Positions 1-9,662 of a DNA stretch of 64,000 bases are shown in pieces. The position numbers and the translations under genes are program-made. The DNA lies in the NCBI RefSeq assembly GCF_000199675.1, contig NC_014960.1:992001-1056000 (forward strand), written 5' to 3'. The stretch is from Anaerolinea thermophila UNI-1 (GTDB lineage Bacteria; Chloroflexota; Anaerolineae; Anaerolineales; Anaerolineaceae). The notes beneath the pieces were generated by a model. That model worked only from the letters and a program-made list of their open reading frames with translations. It was not told where the DNA came from and ran no database searches. The first letter of the stretch is position 1. Each line of letters begins with the position of its first letter.

Positions 1-1442
1 TTTTCCATCTCTTGCTGATGTTTCAACAGGGTTTCAATTTGTGCTGTTGCTGCGGGGCTTTCCGCAGGTGTAGATTCGCGGAGCGTTTGCACTTCTGCCA
101 GTAACTTCTGGTGGGATTGGCGCAATTGTTCCAGTTCCTGTTGCAAGAGAGTGTTCTGCTGGCGCAGTCGCAGGGCTTCATCCTCGCCGCGCGGAGTTCT
201 GTCCCGTTCCAGAAGCAGGCGCACAATTTCATCGGTTTCTGTTGCCAGATAGGTGGTATCTTCCACCGTCCATACTCGACCAGAGTAGGGTGTTAGCAAC
301 AGGAGAGCGCCCCAGGGCTGATGATTGTGTTCCAGGGGGATGAGCAGGAAATTTCCCGCCCGTTCCAATCCCAGTGCCTGAGCCAGTGCATCCAGTTCGG
401 GTAATTCAAGTTCGTTGAAGTTCACCCGCAAACTTTTCCCTTTGGTGAGCGAGGCGGTAATGGCGGGGATTTTGCCACGCTCAATATAGACAGGTGGAAT
501 GGGTTCATCTTTGACCATATCATACCCACCTGTGAGTGGCACGGGGGCAAATTCATTCTCGGGAATACGGGCAATGTAACACAGGTCTGCCAGCATGGTC
601 TGCGCTACCGCTCGGGCAATGCCACTGTATAGTTTTTCTTTGTCTTGTATGAGGCTTAAGTCCAGCCAGGAATGGATGATACGAATGTCCAGTGCATGGG
701 ATTGAACGGGGTGGGTGTAGTCTTCCGGCATTGGCTCTGCCGGTTCCCACTCAGTCACCTGGCTTGGGGGTTGAATGTACATCAGCAGACTGGGGAGCAG
801 GGGCAGACCGGCGAGAAACCCCAGTCGCAAATATCCCGAGAAGTATTCTCCGGTAGGGGGCAAATACAGGTGGGCAAGCGCCCCCAAACCCATCAGCGCA
901 AACATGGCTACTCCTGCCCCCCAGTTATCCTTGCGTTGGAAAAATAGTCCATTAGTAATTGCTACCAGCAGGATCAGAATGACCAGGGTAATACTCCAAT
1001 CCTGCCATGACCCATTGAAGGGTACACCGCTGCCTTCCTGTTGCCATGTCGTGTAGAACAACAGGAAAAGAAATATTGCTACCAGATTGAGCACTCCGGC
1101 AAGAATATCTCCCACACGGGAAGGGGTTGGATAGAGCCAGAGCCACCCCAGCCATACCACACTCCAGAACAGAACGACTCGATCCAGCACCGGCAGAAGA
1201 AGGGTGGAAGAAATCACCCCTTGCCAGGCCAGACCGCTGGCAATGAACAACCCCAACTGTCCAACCAAAAGCAGGTTCAACCCCAGGAGTAACCGACCGC
1301 TACCTTCGGGAGAGTGGCTGCGATGGGCTATCAGGGCAACTTGCAGGGTGGCAAATACCACAAATGCCAGCACCAGATGGTAGATCAGATTGCCCGGAGG
1401 GGCAATCAACAAACCAAGGAGCGATTGAAAGAGTGTGTTCAT
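1..1442 (-). CDS. 7-TM membrane sensor protein with GAF-like domain and coiled coil (3' end outside window)
   Basis: Reading leftward from an ATG at 1442 the frame stays open to the window edge, about 480 codons. The first 245 residues or so hold seven hydrophobic segments, the layout of 7TM-type receptor kinases. A soluble stretch at about residues 255-410 has GAF-like character, with alternating strands and helices such as YSGIARAVAQTMLADLCYI. A Gln/Glu/Leu-rich coiled coil follows and runs off the edge. I infer a membrane sensor whose output domain, probably a histidine kinase or GGDEF, lies to the left. The output domain is not seen, so the family is uncertain. No gene overlaps it, and it is divergent from the ROK regulator at 1632. 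Confidence 0.75.
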   Translation of the reverse strand, partial: MNTLFQSLLGLLIAPPGNLIYHLVLAFVVFATLQVALIAHRSHSPEGSGRLLLGLNLLLVGQLGLFIASGLAWQGVISSTLLLPVLDRVVLFWSVVWLGWLWLYPTPSRVGDILAGVLNLVAIFLFLLFYTTWQQEGSGVPFNGSWQDWSITLVILILLVAITNGLFFQRKDNWGAGVAMFALMGLGALAHLYLPPTGEYFSGYLRLGFLAGLPLLPSLLMYIQPPSQVTEWEPAEPMPEDYTHPVQSHALDIRIIHSWLDLSLIQDKEKLYSGIARAVAQTMLADLCYIARIPENEFAPVPLTGGYDMVKDEPIPPVYIERGKIPAITASLTKGKSLRVNFNELELPELDALAQALGLERAGNFLLIPLEHNHQPWGALLLLTPYSGRVWTVEDTTYLATETDEIVRLLLERDRTPRGEDEALRLRQQNTLLQQELEQLRQSHQKLLAEVQTLRESTPAESPAATAQIETLLKHQQEME

Positions 1443-1566
1443 GGCGGTTTGGCTTTTAAGAAATTATAGCATCGTTCACGGGGTTCCTTATTTGTGGACT
1501 GAAAATGGACACAATCCAGGAACAACACGTGCAAGGGATGTGCCAGATTTCAGTAAAAAATTCTTC

Positions 1567-1594
1567 TTGACATTTGTTGAAGGGGAGATACAAT
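1567..1594 (+). promoter_or_regulatory. Sigma-A type promoter of the ROK regulator
   Basis: A perfect -35 TTGACA at 1567-1572 lies 16 bp before TACAAT at 1589-1594. The ROK gene begins 38 bp after the -10. The AT-rich stretch TTAACAATTAATTA just downstream overlaps the expected transcript start and could hold an autoregulatory operator; that last point is inference. Confidence 0.75.
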
Positions 1595-1631
1595 ACTTAT
1601 TAACAATTAATTACTTTCTTAACTTTCAGTC

Positions 1632-2825
1632 ATGCGAACCATTGCAACCATAACTGCTAATGAAATGCGAGCCATCAATCGCTCCGCTGTGCTGGAGGTG
1701 ATTCGCCAGTATGCGCCTATCTCTCGTGTGGAGGTGGCTAACCGCTTGGGGGTTTCGCTCCCCACTGTCATGCGTTTGGTGGACGATTTGCTCGCTGAAG
1801 ACCTGATTCGCCCATCTCAGACCAGTGTGTCTACTGGGGGCAGGCGGGGAGAACTGCTTGAGTTTAATGCATCCGGTCATCTGGTTGTGGGGGTAGATCT
1901 GGGAGGCACAAAAATTCATGGCGCCATTACCGACCTTGCAGGCAACATTCTCCATGAGGTCAATGTCACCGGGCATATGACCCATGGGGAGGATAGTTAC
2001 TCCCTGCTGGTGAACCTGCTCGAAAACCTCAGTTCCATCGCCGCTTCTTCCGGGAAGCACTTGCTGGGCTTGGGGGTGGGAGTGCCCGGCGTGGTTCATC
2101 CGGAAAGCGGCGAGGTTAGTCTGGCACCAGCCTTGAACTGGAATGATTTCCCCCTGCGTCCTCGTTTAGAGCGCTATTTTGGTTTGCCGGTGGTGGTGGA
2201 AAATGATGTAAACCTTGCGGCGTTGGGAGAATTGTGGTTCGGCGCCGGGCAGGATGCCAATACGCTGGTACTGATCACTGTGGGTACAGGCATTGGCGCG
2301 GGGGTGATTGTCAATGGGTGTTTGTATGCTGGCACGCACTTTATGGCGGGAGAAGTTGGGTATCTCGTGCCTGACCGCACTTTTTTAGGAAAGCCACTGG
2401 AAGGGTTTGGCGCGCTGGAACGGTTGGCTTCGGGAACCGGAATTGCCGAGCGTGCACGGCAAAGACTGAAGGCGGTGCGCCCGGTTGAGGCGCTGGAATC
2501 TTTGACCGCTGAAGACGTGTTTGAAGCGGCACGGGCGGGCGAGTGCTGGGCAACCGAGGTGGTGGATGAAACGGTGGATTATCTTGCCCAAGCCATTGCT
2601 GCTATTCAACTGGTCATCGACCCTGAGGTCATTTTGCTGGGCGGTGGTGTCTCAAATTCTGCCGATTTGCTGATTGAGCCCATCCTGCAGCGTTTGGCGG
2701 GGGTAATTCCTGTTCAACCTGCGCTCCTTCCGTCCCGTTTGGGGTATCGAGCAGGAGTCTTGGGGGCCATGGTGAAACTCTTACGGGTTACAGCAAATTA
2801 TTATCTGCTTCAAAAGTTTTCCTGA
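1632..2825 (+). CDS. ROK family transcriptional regulator (NagC/XylR type)
   Basis: The protein has 397 residues. Residues 13-75 form a winged helix-turn-helix (SRVEVANRLGVSLPTVMRLV). From about residue 84 a ROK sugar-kinase-like domain follows, with phosphate-loop VGVDLGGTKIHGAI, sugar-binding VENDVNLAALGE near 190, and the adenosine-type motif TVGTGIGAGV. The region near 238-255, where ROK proteins usually carry the zinc-binding Cys cluster, has AGEVGYLVPDRTFLGK and no cysteines, so zinc binding is probably lost. It sits 71 bp upstream of a sugar ABC transporter and most likely represses that operon and responds to its sugar. The effector cannot be read from the sequence. Confidence 0.9.
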   Translation: MRTIATITANEMRAINRSAVLEVIRQYAPISRVEVANRLGVSLPTVMRLVDDLLAEDLIRPSQTSVSTGGRRGELLEFNASGHLVVGVDLGGTKIHGAITDLAGNILHEVNVTGHMTHGEDSYSLLVNLLENLSSIAASSGKHLLGLGVGVPGVVHPESGEVSLAPALNWNDFPLRPRLERYFGLPVVVENDVNLAALGELWFGAGQDANTLVLITVGTGIGAGVIVNGCLYAGTHFMAGEVGYLVPDRTFLGKPLEGFGALERLASGTGIAERARQRLKAVRPVEALESLTAEDVFEAARAGECWATEVVDETVDYLAQAIAAIQLVIDPEVILLGGGVSNSADLLIEPILQRLAGVIPVQPALLPSRLGYRAGVLGAMVKLLRVTANYYLLQKFS

Positions 2826-2896
2826 ATCCTTCATGTGCAAGTAAGGAGTTTGGGGAAAGCAGTATGGTATCAGTTTGAAGTCAAGAGGAGGAAAAC

Positions 2897-4234
<1,338 letters not shown>

Positions 4235-4249
4235 TGTGAATGGGGATTG

Positions 4250-4296
4250 GAGTGCCTTCCGGATGGCTTGCCTTTCGGAAGGCACTCTTCTCTTTT
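4250..4296 (+). terminator. Attenuator hairpin between binding protein and permeases
   Basis: A perfect 12-bp inverted repeat, GAGTGCCTTCCG at 4250-4261 with CGGAAGGCACTC at 4276-4287, encloses a 14-nt loop. A T/C-rich tail follows. It lies after the binding-protein stop and 38 bp before the first permease start, so it can act as a partial terminator or 3' stabiliser. Confidence 0.75.
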
Positions 4297-4325
4297 GAAA
4301 AAGTTTTTGCCGGCTTGGAAATCGC

Positions 4326-5210
4326 ATGAACCGCTCTTTCAATCGCACTGCTTACCTTTACCTTTTCCCTGCTTTGGTAATCTATGGGATTTTTGTCCTG
4401 TATCCTATCCTTCAAACTGCTTACTACAGCCTTACCGATTGGAATGGATTGTCCTCCCCCCAATTTCTTGGCTTGCAAAATTACCTGAATCTTTTTCAGG
4501 ATTCAGTATTTCTCAATGCTCTGTTTAACAACCTGGCATTTATTTTCTTTTATTCCATTCTTGCTATTGTATTGGGTTTGTTTTTCGCGGTTTTACTCAC
4601 CAATGCTCCTTTACGCGGCATGGCGTTTTACCGCGCCGGATTGTTTTTCCCTCAGGTGATGGCGAGTGTGGTCATCGGTATGGTCTGGCGCTGGATTTAT
4701 CATCCCCAGTATGGTGCGCTTAACCAGTTTTTGCGTTCAGTCGGATTGGGAGCATGGGCGCGCCCCTGGTTGGGAGATTTTGACTGGGCATTGACTGCAG
4801 TGGGTATTGTGGGTACCTGGGCGCAGTATGGCTTTTGTATGGTGCTTTTCCTCGCCGGTATTCAGAATATCTCTACTGCGCTTTATGATGCTGCCCGTAT
4901 TGATGGCGCGGGATTGTTTCAGCAATTCTGGTACATCACCCTGCCCGGCTTGCGCAATCAATTGCTGGTGGCGCTTATTTCTACCCTCATCGCTGCTATC
5001 CGCATCTTTGACCTGGTTTTTGTGACCACACGCGGTGGTCCGGGAAACGCTACGCTGGTGGCGGGTATGTATCTGTACCGCAATGCCTTTGTCATTAATC
5101 GCGTGGGGTATGCTGCTGCCATCGCCGTTCTGCTTACTGTACTGATTCTGGTTATTTCTTATTTCATCCTGCGGCTTCAGCGTGCGCAGGATGAGGAATC
5201 CTTTGCATAG
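4326..5210 (+). CDS. Sugar ABC transporter permease (MalF/UgpA type)
   Basis: The 294-residue integral membrane protein has about six hydrophobic segments, starting with LYLFPALVIYGIFVLYPIL. The cytoplasmic EAA loop, which contacts the ATPase, is visible near residues 187-208 (DAARIDGAGLFQQFWYITLP). It forms the heterodimeric channel with the product of the next gene, nine bases downstream. No ATP-binding subunit is encoded in the operon, so a shared MsmK-type ATPase from elsewhere is probably used, as is common for CUT1 sugar transporters. Confidence 0.93.
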   Translation: MNRSFNRTAYLYLFPALVIYGIFVLYPILQTAYYSLTDWNGLSSPQFLGLQNYLNLFQDSVFLNALFNNLAFIFFYSILAIVLGLFFAVLLTNAPLRGMAFYRAGLFFPQVMASVVIGMVWRWIYHPQYGALNQFLRSVGLGAWARPWLGDFDWALTAVGIVGTWAQYGFCMVLFLAGIQNISTALYDAARIDGAGLFQQFWYITLPGLRNQLLVALISTLIAAIRIFDLVFVTTRGGPGNATLVAGMYLYRNAFVINRVGYAAAIAVLLTVLILVISYFILRLQRAQDEESFA

Positions 5211-5219
5211 GGAGAAAGA

Positions 5220-6068
5220 ATGAGCGTTGTCAATCCTGCTGTGAATGCCCGTCGCATCCTGGGCAGTGTCCCTGCTTATTTCTTCTTGACACTGGGTTTG
5301 CTGCTGGCGGTGCTACCTTTCATGCTCATCTTTGTCACTGCCTTGAAATCCCCGGGTGAATTGGGCAATGCTTTTGCGCTTCCCCAACAACTGCACTGGG
5401 AAAACTTCCTGCGGGCGTGGACGCAAGCCCACTTTGGCACTTACTTCAAGAGCAGTCTGATTGTCACATTGAGTGTTGTGGGGGTGTCTTGTCTGCTCTC
5501 CCTGCTTACCGGTTATGCCTTTGGACAACTGCGATTCCCCTTTAAAAATGGGCTGTTTTTCCTGTTCCTCATTGGCTTAATGGTGCCGACCGAAGCCTAT
5601 ATCATCCCGCTGTATTACAGTTTGCGGGCGGCGCATTTGACCGATACCTACTGGGCATTGATTCTCCCCCAAATCGGTATGAGTGTATGTTTTGGCAGTT
5701 TCTGGATGCGCGGATTCTTTTCCGGTATCCCCCGGGATCTTGTAGATGCCGCCCGTGTGGATGGCTGTAACGACTGGCAAGCCTTCTGGCATGTGATGAT
5801 TCCCATGGTCCTGCCGGGGCTGTGGACCATGGCAGTGTTGTTCTTTATCTGGACATGGAACGATTTCCTTCTGGCGCTGGTGATGATTACTAAAGAAGGC
5901 TTGCGTACTTTGCCATTGGGACTGGCAATGTTCCAGGGTAAGTACACTACCGATTACACCCTGACCGCGGCGGGTGCGACCATTGTGGCATTGCCCACGC
6001 TGTTATTCTATGTGTTGTTCCAACGGCAATTCATTCGCGGCGTCACCGCTGGAGCCATTAAGGGATAA
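5220..6068 (+). CDS. Sugar ABC transporter permease (MalG/UgpE type)
   Basis: The 282-residue membrane protein has six predicted transmembrane helices and the EAA loop near residues 176-201 (DAARVDGCNDWQAFWHVMIP). A GGAGAAAG ribosome site directly precedes the ATG. It is the partner of the preceding permease in a CUT1-type importer. The short C-terminal tail (RQFIRGVTAGAIKG) is the standard ending of MalG-like proteins. Gene order binding protein, permease, permease, hydrolase indicates a single catabolic operon. Confidence 0.93.
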   Translation: MSVVNPAVNARRILGSVPAYFFLTLGLLLAVLPFMLIFVTALKSPGELGNAFALPQQLHWENFLRAWTQAHFGTYFKSSLIVTLSVVGVSCLLSLLTGYAFGQLRFPFKNGLFFLFLIGLMVPTEAYIIPLYYSLRAAHLTDTYWALILPQIGMSVCFGSFWMRGFFSGIPRDLVDAARVDGCNDWQAFWHVMIPMVLPGLWTMAVLFFIWTWNDFLLALVMITKEGLRTLPLGLAMFQGKYTTDYTLTAAGATIVALPTLLFYVLFQRQFIRGVTAGAIKG

Positions 6069-6094
6069 GTTGATAAGCGATGGAGGGAGGTAGG

Positions 6095-7369
6095 ATGAAC
6101 ACAACAAAGATTGTCTTTATCGGTGCGGGGAGCATGTCCTTTGGATTGAGCATGTTCCGGGATTTGTTCAGTACGCAGGAACTCAAGGGCAGTGAACTGG
6201 TGCTGGTAGATATTGACCCTGAATATCTGGAACGCATGTACCGTCTGGCTCTGCTGATGAATGAGCGCAGTGGCGCTGGCTTGAGAATCTCCCGCACGCT
6301 GAACCGCCGTGAAGCCCTGCCGGGTGCAGGTTTCGTTGTGAACAGTATTGCCCTGGAACGCACCCGCCTCTGGAAACTGGATTTTGAGATTCCAAAGAAA
6401 TATGGTGTGCGCCATACCCTGGGGGAGAATGGCGGTCCGGGTGGCTTGTTCTTCACCCTGCGCACCATTCCGATCATCATGGACATTATTCGGGATATGG
6501 AGGAATTGTGTCCTAATGCCTTGTTTATTAATTTCTCCAATCCCGAAAGCCGCATCATTTACGCGCTGGGCAAGTACAGCCGTATTCAAGCCATTGGGCT
6601 GTGTCACGGTGTCTTCATGGGGCGGGATGATGTTGCCCGCATCATGGGACTGCCTGCCGAAGAGGTGGATGTATGGGCGGCGGGGCTGAATCATTTCCAG
6701 TGGTTCCTGCAGATTCGCCGCCGCCAAACCGGCGAGGATTTGTACCCGCTTTTGCGGGAAAAAGAAAAGACCTTTGATCCCGCTTTCATGCCCTTGAGCC
6801 GCCGCCTGTTTCGCGCCTTTGGACTGTACCCTTCCTGTTCCGATGACCATATTGGCGAGTATCTGGCGTATGGCTGGGAGGCGGGTGAAGAGGGTTATGA
6901 TTTCGATGATGACGAACGCTATCGTGTGTGGTTAAAAACCACCATTGACGGCGTTTTGAGCGGCGCAGAACCCCCTGCCGATTTCTTCCAGCCCTCGGGC
7001 GAGCGCGGGGTAGCGGTAATTACCGGCATTCTTCATAATCAAAAGCGCTGGATTGAATCGGGCGTGGTGTACAACCGGGGCGCCATTCACAACCTGCCTG
7101 AAGATTGCGCAGTGGAAGTGCCGGTAGTGGTGGATGCTCATGGTGTGCATCCCTGTACGGTGGGCAATCTCCCGGCGGGCATTGCCGCGCTGTGCAGTGT
7201 GCAAGCCCACATTCAGCAGTTGAGCGTTGAAGCCGCCATGCGCGGCTCGAAAGAACTGGCACTCCAAGCCTTGTTGATTGACCCGGTCATTCATTCGGCG
7301 AAAGCCGCAGAGCAAATCCTGGATGAATTATGGCAGATCAACCGTCCCTATATCCGCGCTGTGCTGTGA
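6095..7369 (+). CDS. Glycoside hydrolase family 4 enzyme (alpha-galactosidase/alpha-glucosidase type)
   Basis: I place the start at the ATG at 6095 because the ATG at 6080 lies inside the GGAGGGAGG ribosome site; this gives 424 residues. GH4 enzymes cleave glycosides by an NAD+ and Mn2+ dependent redox-elimination route. The NAD-binding loop IVFIGAGSMSFG is at the N-terminus. The metal-binding CHGVF (Cys170, His171) and the GLNHF motif near 200 are present, as are NFSNP and GENGGPGG. The operon lacks phosphotransferase genes, so a non-phosphorylated alpha-glycoside is more likely than a 6-phospho sugar. Exact specificity (galactoside, glucoside or glucuronide) cannot be decided from the sequence. 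Confidence 0.88.
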   Translation: MNTTKIVFIGAGSMSFGLSMFRDLFSTQELKGSELVLVDIDPEYLERMYRLALLMNERSGAGLRISRTLNRREALPGAGFVVNSIALERTRLWKLDFEIPKKYGVRHTLGENGGPGGLFFTLRTIPIIMDIIRDMEELCPNALFINFSNPESRIIYALGKYSRIQAIGLCHGVFMGRDDVARIMGLPAEEVDVWAAGLNHFQWFLQIRRRQTGEDLYPLLREKEKTFDPAFMPLSRRLFRAFGLYPSCSDDHIGEYLAYGWEAGEEGYDFDDDERYRVWLKTTIDGVLSGAEPPADFFQPSGERGVAVITGILHNQKRWIESGVVYNRGAIHNLPEDCAVEVPVVVDAHGVHPCTVGNLPAGIAALCSVQAHIQQLSVEAAMRGSKELALQALLIDPVIHSAKAAEQILDELWQINRPYIRAVL

Positions 7370-7375
7370 GGAAAC

Positions 7376-8392
7376 ATGGCATACCGTGAAGATATTTTGC
7401 AACAGCCGCAAGCCGTGCTGAACACCCTGAACCGCTGGGGGATGACACCCTCGCTGGAGCAGGTCGTTCATCGTCTGCGCTCTGGGGAATATCGGCGGGT
7501 AGTGCTGACGGGAATGGGATCATCTCTCTATGCTTTGATTCCTTTGTGGTATCGCCTGCTGGACGCCGGTATCCAGACGTTATGGGTAGAAACCGGTGAA
7601 CTTCTCCATTATGGCGCAGAGTGGGTGAAGCCGGAGGATTTGCTGGTTGTGGTCTCTCAATCCGGGCGTAGTGCTGAAGTGGTGGAACTGATTAAGCGGA
7701 ATCCTTCTCCCATTCTGGGCGTGACCAACACCCCGGAAAGTCCGCTGGCGCAGACGGCGGAGACGCTGGTTCTCACGGATGCTGGCGAAGAGGCAACCGT
7801 GTCCTGCAAAACGTATGTGGCAACCCTGACTTCTCTGGCACTGCTGGGTGAAGCCTTTTTAGGGAATGACCTTTTGCAATTACAAAGAGGTCTGGAAGCC
7901 ACTGCTTTCCAAATGGAAGCCTATCTTTCTCGTGTGGATGACCACGTTAACCACCTGGCGGGCATATTGCAGGGCATTGAGCATGTCATTTATGCCGGGC
8001 GTGGGGTTTCGCTGGCGAGCGCCGAAACTGCCGGGTTGATCACCAAAGAGTCGGTCAAAATCCCTGCCGAAGGGATGAGCGCCGCGGCTTTCCGCCATGG
8101 TCCGTTTGAGTTAATTTCCCCGCGGCTGTTTGTGCTGGTCTTTGAAGGCGAAGAACCCACGCGAGCCTTGCACCGTAACCTGGTAAATGAGGTCAACCGC
8201 TTACAGGGCAGGGCGCAGTTGGCAGGAGAATCTGCGCAGGATGAAGTCTTCCACCTGCAACCTTTAAACATTCATGTGCGTCCTTTGATGGAAATTTTAC
8301 CCGTTCAGATGATGACCCTGGCGCTGGCGCACCTGCGCGGCAGAATCGCCGGAGAATTTACCCTTGCCAGTAAGGTGACCGATGTACAATAA
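7376..8392 (+). CDS. SIS-domain sugar-phosphate isomerase/deaminase-like protein
   Basis: The 338-residue protein holds two SIS domains, like the isomerase half of GlmS and the AgaS/FrlB families. The first has VVVSQSGRSAEVVELIKR, the phosphosugar-binding Ser loop, near residues 90-107. The second has IYAGRGVSLASAETAGLITKE and the PAEGMSAAAFRHGPFELI segment that shapes the active site. It starts six bases after the GH4 stop, so it belongs to the same operon and probably processes the aminosugar or phosphosugar released. It lacks the glutaminase domain of GlmS. The exact reaction is unknown. Confidence 0.82.
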   Translation: MAYREDILQQPQAVLNTLNRWGMTPSLEQVVHRLRSGEYRRVVLTGMGSSLYALIPLWYRLLDAGIQTLWVETGELLHYGAEWVKPEDLLVVVSQSGRSAEVVELIKRNPSPILGVTNTPESPLAQTAETLVLTDAGEEATVSCKTYVATLTSLALLGEAFLGNDLLQLQRGLEATAFQMEAYLSRVDDHVNHLAGILQGIEHVIYAGRGVSLASAETAGLITKESVKIPAEGMSAAAFRHGPFELISPRLFVLVFEGEEPTRALHRNLVNEVNRLQGRAQLAGESAQDEVFHLQPLNIHVRPLMEILPVQMMTLALAHLRGRIAGEFTLASKVTDVQ

Positions 8393-8459
8393 GGGATATT
8401 CCTGGCGAAAAGGGGAAGAAAGTATTCCCTTCTAATTTATCCTTTGGAGGCTCATCGTC

Positions 8460-9662
8460 ATGTCATTGCTGACTCGCTTCAAGCAAGCGCCGCAAAACCT
8501 GAAAATTTTTGCCACGGTTTCCCTCTTAGCGGGAATGGCGTACAGTATTTACGATTCCACGTTCAACAACTTTCTGGAATCGCGCTTTTCACTGACCGGA
8601 TTTCAGCGCTCATTTCTTGAGTTTCCCCGCGAACTTCCCGGTTTCCTGGTCGTTTTTGTCTCTGCTCTTCTGTGGTTTCTGTGCAGTCGCCGCTTGAGCG
8701 CTTTCTCATTTCTGCTGAGCGCCATCGGCGCGCTTCTACTGGGATATTTCACCACTAGTTACGCGGTGATGTCCATCTGGCTGTTCATTTACAGCATGGG
8801 AATGCATCTCTTTCTGCCACTTTCGCCCACCATCGGCATGGAACTGGCGCACGAAGGACAAACCGGGCGTCGTTTAGGGCAGTTAAATGCGATCCGCAAC
8901 TTTGCGGCTATTCTGGGCAGTTTCCTGGTGGCTTTGGGCTTTCGATTCCTTAACTTTAATTTCAAAATTACCTTTACCATTGTGGCGGTGGCTTTGTTCC
9001 TTGCCACGTTGCTGATGCTTCTGATGGACAGGGGGCGTCCCCAACCTTCGGGGGTTTTCCTGAAACTTCATAAAGAGTATCGCCTGTACTATGCGCTGGT
9101 GGTTCTCTACGGTTCTCGCAAGCAAATTTTTGTGACCTTTGCGCCCTGGGTGCTGGTTTCCATCTTCCAGCAACCCACGCAGTTGATGGGTACGCTCTTC
9201 ACCATCGGCGGAATTATCGGTATCATTTTCCAGCCTTTCCTTGGCTGGCTGATTGATCATTACGGCGAGCGCTTTGTCCTTACCGCTGAGGCGGTGCTGT
9301 TAGCCTTTGTCTGCATTGGTTACGGCTTTTCGCGCTCTTTCCTGCCCGAAAACCTTGCCCTTCTTCTCACCATCATCTGCTTCCTGCTGGATCAAATGTT
9401 GATGTCGGTCTCCATGGCACGGGCAACCTACATGAGGAAGATTGCCAAGAGCCCTGAGCATGTCCAAACTACGCTCACCGCTGGTGTAACCATTGACCAC
9501 GTATTTTCCATCTCGGTGGCGTTGCTGGGCGGAGTGATCTGGAATGCCTTCGGATACCAGTATGTTTTCCTGTTCGGGGCGTTGATTGCGGTACTGAACT
9601 TCATCGTTGCCCGCCAGATACGCCTGCCCGGACGCGAAACTGTGCCTGTTTCTGCCGATTAA
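8460..9662 (+). CDS. MFS transporter
   Basis: The 400-residue protein has about twelve hydrophobic segments in two six-helix halves, separated near residue 195 by a charged loop (LMDRGRPQPSGVFLKLHKEY). It resembles sugar or drug/proton antiporters of the major facilitator superfamily. A TTTGGAGG ribosome site precedes the start. It follows the SIS gene by 67 bp in the same direction, so it may be the last gene of the carbohydrate operon, exporting or importing a related compound. Substrate unknown. Its stop overlaps the stop of the convergent gene by four bases (TTAA). Confidence 0.85.
   Translation: MSLLTRFKQAPQNLKIFATVSLLAGMAYSIYDSTFNNFLESRFSLTGFQRSFLEFPRELPGFLVVFVSALLWFLCSRRLSAFSFLLSAIGALLLGYFTTSYAVMSIWLFIYSMGMHLFLPLSPTIGMELAHEGQTGRRLGQLNAIRNFAAILGSFLVALGFRFLNFNFKITFTIVAVALFLATLLMLLMDRGRPQPSGVFLKLHKEYRLYYALVVLYGSRKQIFVTFAPWVLVSIFQQPTQLMGTLFTIGGIIGIIFQPFLGWLIDHYGERFVLTAEAVLLAFVCIGYGFSRSFLPENLALLLTIICFLLDQMLMSVSMARATYMRKIAKSPEHVQTTLTAGVTIDHVFSISVALLGGVIWNAFGYQYVFLFGALIAVLNFIVARQIRLPGRETVPVSAD

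Noticed and set aside
6008..6850. Long open frame on the minus strand opposite the GH4 gene (280 codons)
   Set aside because: It lies fully inside two well-supported genes on the plus strand and its translation has no domain or ribosome site; it is a shadow of codon bias.
8393..8459. Weak GGGATATTCC/TTCCC hairpin before the MFS gene as a terminator
   Set aside because: Pairing is short and interrupted, and there is no T run; it cannot be supported.
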